Positions 60,053 to 64,000 of a DNA stretch of 64,000 nucleotides are shown one piece after another. Each line of letters starts with the position of its first letter. Position 1 is the stretch's first letter. Location of the stretch: the NCBI RefSeq assembly GCF_000292525.1, contig NZ_AEYF01000045.1:744001-808000 (forward strand). The letters run 5' to 3'. The DNA is from Rhizobium sp. CCGE 510. GTDB lineage: Bacteria > Pseudomonadota > Alphaproteobacteria > Rhizobiales > Rhizobiaceae. The notes beneath the pieces are model-generated. The model had not been told where the DNA came from. It saw only the letters and a list, made by a program, of their open reading frames with translations, and searched no databases. Both the position numbers and the translations under genes were made by a program.

Positions 60053-63000
60053 GCGATATCCTTCTCTGTTTCCTTGAGACGCAGGGCAAGCCTTGAGTGG
60101 AAGGCGGGAGACCCGATCATATGCAGATGGTTGGTGCCGGTGATGATTTCGGCCGCCCGCGCCCGCGGCGACAGGCGCCGCCAGTCGATCAGGTTGAGGC
60201 CGCGGTTGAGGCTGTCGTCGGCAGCCCAGGGATAGATCGGCACATCGTGCGGAACGAGGCTGTGCTTGCGGAAGATCAGGGCATTGTCGATCAGCACCCA
60301 GAACGTATGTTCGCGGCTGCTGATATCCGGCCCGTCGTCCGGCAGCGGGTCCTTTTCGTCGCCGACGAAGCGCAGGAACTGGTCGTAGGTATCGGCGTCC
60401 ATCGTCGACAGCAGCCGGTCCCATTCGGGGCGCATCGCCGTCTTTTGAAGCCATGCCTCGACGTCCCGATGAAGCGCGTCGCGCTCGCCCGGCCGGAACC
60501 CCGGCTTGGCGCCGATCGCAAATTCCGATCCGAGGTCGCAAACATCGACCATCGCCATCATCCTGACGTCGACCTCGTTGCCAAGGGCGCGCGCGGCCTC
60601 ATAGGCCAGAAGCCCGCCCCAGGACCAGCCGAGGAAAGTGCAGGGCGCGCCTCGGCTATGGGTCCTGATATAATCGACATAGCTCCCGATGATGTCTTCG
60701 ACCGGCGCGCCGACCTCCTTCTTTTCAGACAGCGAATGGCAAATGAAGCCGGTCGCCGGCTGGTCGGCGCCGAGATAATCGACCAGCTTCACATATTCGC
60801 GGGTGCTGACGAGAAGGCCCGGAAAGCAATAGAGCCGCGGCTTGGCGCCGGAAGCGCGCAGCACGATGACCTCCGACAGATCCCGTTCGGCGCCCTGCTC
60901 CATCACGCCGGCAAAGGCGCGGATGGTTGGGTTGTTGAAGATATCGACGACGGTGAGCGGTGTTTTCGGCCGCCGCTGCCTGAGCTGCGAGAGGATGCGG
61001 ATCGCGCCCAGCGAATTGCCGCCGATCGCGAAGAAATTATCCTCGACGCTGATGGCTTCCAGCTTGAGAATTTGCCGCCAGACATCCAGCACTTCCTCTT
61101 CGAGTGTGGTCGCCGGCTCGACGATTTCGCGCCGGACCGGCTGCGGTGCAGGCAACGCGAAACGGTCGAGCTTGCTGTTCGGATTGGTCGGCATCTTTTC
61201 CAGCCCGACCACGGCCGCCGGTACCATATAGGAGGGCAGGCTGCGTTCGAGGCCGGCGCGGACCGTCTCGACGTTTAACGTCTCGTCCTTCTTCGGAACG
61301 ACATAGGCGACCAGCGCCTTCTCGCCGGCATCGTCATCGCGCAGGACGACCAGGGCTTCGCCGACGCCGGGCTGCTGAAGGAGGGCCGCTTCGATCTCGC
61401 CGAGCTCGATCCGGTAACCGCGAAGCTTCACCTGATGGTCGACACGGCCGACGAATTCGACGGTTCCGTCATCGCGCCAACGCGTCAGGTCGCCCGAGCG
61501 ATAAAGCCGGCCGCCCTCCTTGGAGAACGGATCGGGGATGAAGCGATCCGCCGTCGTGTCCGGCTTGCCAAGGTAACCGCGCGCAATCCCCTCGCCGCCG
61601 ATATAGAGCTCGCCGGTCACGCCGATCGGGCACAGATTGAGGTCGGGGTCGAGCACATAGACGCGCCGCAGCCCGACCGCCCGGCCGAGCGGAGCATAGA
61701 CCCCCTGGAACTTCGTGCCCGCCCTCACCTTCCAGACCATCGGCGTCATGATGGTTTCAGTCGGTCCGTAACCGTTGATCAGCCATTCCGATTTCAGCGC
61801 CCGCGACAGCAGATCGAAGGTCGGCTGCGCCAACCCCTCGCCGCCGAAGGAGTAAAGCCGCATCGGCGGCGCGCCGTCGGTAACATCCGCCCATTCCGCC
61901 AGTTGCTGCAGATAGGTCGTGGGAATGCTGGCATTGTTGGCGCCGTGTTTACGCATCGCCGTCAATGTTTCTTCCGGCGTCCAGAGCGGCTGATCGGGAA
62001 GGATGATGCTGCCGCCCTCCATCAGCGGGTTCATCCACCGCTCATGCCCGCCGTCCGAGCTAAAGGGCAGGAACGGCAGTTCGCGGGATTCCGAACTCAT
62101 GCCGTAAACGCGCGAGGTGTTTTGCAGATGGTGTGTCAGCGGGCCGTGTTCGACGGCGACGCCCTTCGGCAATCCCGTCGATCCCGAGGTATACATGACA
62201 TAGGCGAGCTGATCCTTGTGGGTGGGAATATGGAGCGGCGTATCCGGCTCGCCGTCGAGGTCGAGCTTGTCGAGCTCGAGGATAATGGTGTCGAGCTCTT
62301 CCGGGAGCCGATGGCGCAACCAGCTATGGGTCAGAACGATCTTGACGCCGCCGTCACGCAGGATGTGATGGTTGCGGACCGGCGGATGATCGGGTTCGAC
62401 CGGAATATAGGCGCCGCCCGCCTTCAGTGTCGCGAGGATGCCGACGACGGCCTCCGGCGAACGCTTGATGAATATGGCGACCGTCACCTCGGCGCGAACG
62501 CCGAGATGCCGCAGCCGATGCGCGAGGCGATTGGTGCTCGCCTCCAGCCAGCCATGGCTCCACTCCTCGTCGCCATAGACGATCGCCGTTTTCTCCGGCG
62601 TCTGGCGCGAACGAGCGGCGATCAATTCATGCACCGGCCTGTCATCGTTGACGACGTCGTCTTCGTAAGGCGCCGACAACCAATCGAGCTCGTCGTCCCC
62701 GACGAGTTCGATATCCTTGATCCTCAGATGCGGCCGCGCGACGACCTGCTCAAGCACGAGGCAGAAATGTCGAGCGACGCGGGCAACCAGGGCGCCGTCA
62801 TAGAGATCCTGCGCATAATCGATCAGCCCGGATGCGGCCCTATCCAGACGCGCTTCGACCACCAGGGACAGTTCGCTATCGGCGCGTGCACCCAGCGGCT
62901 CCAGATTTGTGGCATGGCTGGGTACCGCATAGGATTCACGGAATTCGAACAGCGCCTTGACCACCGCTTCCTGGGCAGCCGCCTCGTCGACGACCAGTTC

Positions 63001-63984
63001 CTGGGTAATGCGCTCCAGCGGCACAAGCCGGCGTTGCCCCTCTTCCGTCGCCGATGAGATCGCCGCGATGACATCGTCGAGAGAACTTCTCGATGCCAGC
63101 GACAGAATCAGGGGAAGCACCTGTTCGGCACGGCCGCGGTCAGCAAGATGCTGCTTATGGGGTCGCGCGACCAGAAGCCCGGTCTGCAAAGCATAGCTGC
63201 CGCTGTAGCGTGCCAGCAGCACGCAAAAGACGGCATGAAGCACGCGTTCGACCTGATGCCCTTTGTGCTGCGCATGTCGTTCGAGCTTGCCCCAGAGATC
63301 CGGCTCGATCGCGAATCGATGCTGAGCGCGCGCCACACCTGCAAGCCCGCCACTGTTGAAGCGGGTGGGAAAGGTCGAGGCGGCGGAGTCGAAACCGATG
63401 ATATCCTTCCAATAGGAGAGGGATTCTTGTGCCTGATTGGTCTGCAGCCAATCAGCCTCCCGCAGTCCAGCGGAGATTTCCGGCGGGTGCATCTCGCCGG
63501 GTGCGCCATCGAGAATTTGCGTCAGGGAGCCGGCAAGAATGGATTTCTCGCGATCGTCGCAGATGATGGGATGGACAACGATCGTCAGAAGCGAATGCCC
63601 GTCGGCAAGCAGGATAATCTGAACACGGGCCGGCGGACCGCCGAGGAGATCGAAGCGCCTGTCGCGGAAGGCTCTGTCGGCGGCCAATGCATCCGGCTCG
63701 TCAAGAGCGGCGCTTTCGCCGACAATCTCGATCGGCACTGCGGTTGACATGCCGCTGTACTGCTCGACGCGGCCACCGGCCAACCGGCGGAAACGCGTCG
63801 CAAGCGACGGATGTTGCGCCACGAGCGCCCGGCAGGCCCCGGCAATCGTCTCAAGGTCGACCGCCGGGCTCAATCGCAACCCGATGATCTGATCGGGAAA
63901 GACGATGTAATTGCCGATCTGCTCCAGCGACCAGATCCGCTTCTGCGCGATCGTCAGTGGAAAGCTCTCGAAGACCGCATCCAT
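60049..63984 (-). CDS. vbsS: nonribosomal peptide synthetase VbsS (vicibactin)
   Basis: This 1311-residue single-module NRPS has the order C-A-PCP-TE. The condensation domain (about 1-430) has HPIICDD at 138-144 in place of HHxxxDG. The adenylation domain (about 450-960) keeps YTSGSTGLPKG near 595, NGYGPTETIM near 735, LYRSGDLTRW, and RVDHQVKLRGYRIELGE. The carrier serine is in GGNSLGAI near 990. The thioesterase has GWSWGG near 1119. It loads N5-hydroxyornithine derivatives and cyclises three units. No clear ribosome site precedes 63984, so the gene may be coupled to an upstream vbsG-type gene beyond the window, or start slightly further out. Confidence 0.92.
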   Translation of the reverse strand: MDAVFESFPLTIAQKRIWSLEQIGNYIVFPDQIIGLRLSPAVDLETIAGACRALVAQHPSLATRFRRLAGGRVEQYSGMSTAVPIEIVGESAALDEPDALAADRAFRDRRFDLLGGPPARVQIILLADGHSLLTIVVHPIICDDREKSILAGSLTQILDGAPGEMHPPEISAGLREADWLQTNQAQESLSYWKDIIGFDSAASTFPTRFNSGGLAGVARAQHRFAIEPDLWGKLERHAQHKGHQVERVLHAVFCVLLARYSGSYALQTGLLVARPHKQHLADRGRAEQVLPLILSLASRSSLDDVIAAISSATEEGQRRLVPLERITQELVVDEAAAQEAVVKALFEFRESYAVPSHATNLEPLGARADSELSLVVEARLDRAASGLIDYAQDLYDGALVARVARHFCLVLEQVVARPHLRIKDIELVGDDELDWLSAPYEDDVVNDDRPVHELIAARSRQTPEKTAIVYGDEEWSHGWLEASTNRLAHRLRHLGVRAEVTVAIFIKRSPEAVVGILATLKAGGAYIPVEPDHPPVRNHHILRDGGVKIVLTHSWLRHRLPEELDTIILELDKLDLDGEPDTPLHIPTHKDQLAYVMYTSGSTGLPKGVAVEHGPLTHHLQNTSRVYGMSSESRELPFLPFSSDGGHERWMNPLMEGGSIILPDQPLWTPEETLTAMRKHGANNASIPTTYLQQLAEWADVTDGAPPMRLYSFGGEGLAQPTFDLLSRALKSEWLINGYGPTETIMTPMVWKVRAGTKFQGVYAPLGRAVGLRRVYVLDPDLNLCPIGVTGELYIGGEGIARGYLGKPDTTADRFIPDPFSKEGGRLYRSGDLTRWRDDGTVEFVGRVDHQVKLRGYRIELGEIEAALLQQPGVGEALVVLRDDDAGEKALVAYVVPKKDETLNVETVRAGLERSLPSYMVPAAVVGLEKMPTNPNSKLDRFALPAPQPVRREIVEPATTLEEEVLDVWRQILKLEAISVEDNFFAIGGNSLGAIRILSQLRQRRPKTPLTVVDIFNNPTIRAFAGVMEQGAERDLSEVIVLRASGAKPRLYCFPGLLVSTREYVKLVDYLGADQPATGFICHSLSEKKEVGAPVEDIIGSYVDYIRTHSRGAPCTFLGWSWGGLLAYEAARALGNEVDVRMMAMVDVCDLGSEFAIGAKPGFRPGERDALHRDVEAWLQKTAMRPEWDRLLSTMDADTYDQFLRFVGDEKDPLPDDGPDISSREHTFWVLIDNALIFRKHSLVPHDVPIYPWAADDSLNRGLNLIDWRRLSPRARAAEIITGTNHLHMIGSPAFHSRLALRLKETEKDIA

Positions 63985-64000
63985 TGCAGCATCGGTCGGG

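Noticed and set aside
61435..63057. 540-codon plus-strand frame opposite vbsS
   Set aside because: Antisense of intact NRPS motifs; no domain of its own.
1..64000. tRNA or rRNA genes, CRISPR arrays, insertion sequences, integrase attachment sites
   Set aside because: I looked for TTCGA-type tRNA arms, spaced direct repeats and transposase patterns and found none convincing; a tRNA or Rfam scan would settle it.

Overview
The window looks like a replicon of a fast-growing Rhizobium of the leguminosarum/etli type, possibly a large plasmid or chromid. The grounds are high GC, dense operons of ABC and TRAP uptake systems each with its own regulator, a RIME-type intergenic repeat, and the vicibactin siderophore genes at the right edge. 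I saw no tRNA, rRNA, CRISPR array or intact insertion sequence.

Left part (1-14 kb). The window opens with the tail of a small cupredoxin and an ECF sigma factor. A large minus-strand catabolic block follows: a Liv-type ABC importer (SBP, livH, livM, livG, livF), a class I aminotransferase, a LysR regulator, hyuA and hyuB (hydantoinase/oxoprolinase), an SDR dehydrogenase and an HpcH/HpaI aldolase. The two transcription units, SBP-liv-aat-lysR and hyuAB-SDR-aldolase, share a promoter-proximal motif with an ATA-N9-TAT core. I infer one regulon for uptake, ATP-driven ring opening, deamination and retro-aldol cleavage of a cyclic amide or related compound.

Signalling and surface part (14-24 kb). 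A DoxX-like relic is followed by two divergent GGDEF-EAL proteins. The second is membrane-bound and followed by an orphan periplasmic sugar-type binding protein. Three Tad-type genes (one vWA/TadG-like, two TadE-like) come next without the secretion core.

Hydroxyproline block (24-37 kb). An Ldh-family imino-acid reductase faces a ten-gene minus-strand operon: polar amino-acid ABC importer, DapA-like deaminase, two proline-racemase-family proteins with a Ser/Cys catalytic pair, D-amino-acid oxidase, aldehyde dehydrogenase and a frameshifted SDR. A divergent GntR regulator and a P5C-reductase-like gene complete it. The layout resembles the S. meliloti hyp genes for trans-4-hydroxyproline use.

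Amino-acid and sensory part (37-47 kb). An XRE-cupin regulator is divergent from an omega-amino-acid aminotransferase, followed by an AraC regulator, dadX-dadA with a divergent Lrp-type regulator, an HWE histidine kinase and a membrane diguanylate cyclase.

Right part (47-64 kb). A GntR-TRAP (dctPQM)-idonate/sorbitol-type dehydrogenase operon carries a RIME between dctP and dctQ. A stress locus follows: molybdopterin oxidoreductase, cytochrome b, MXKDX-repeat protein, ECF sigma and NrsF-type anti-sigma, with two matching GTAAC[CG]-N16-CGAA promoters. Then come a chemoreceptor, a phosphopantetheinyl transferase, and vbsO and vbsS (ornithine hydroxylase and NRPS) of vicibactin synthesis, whose cluster continues past the window.
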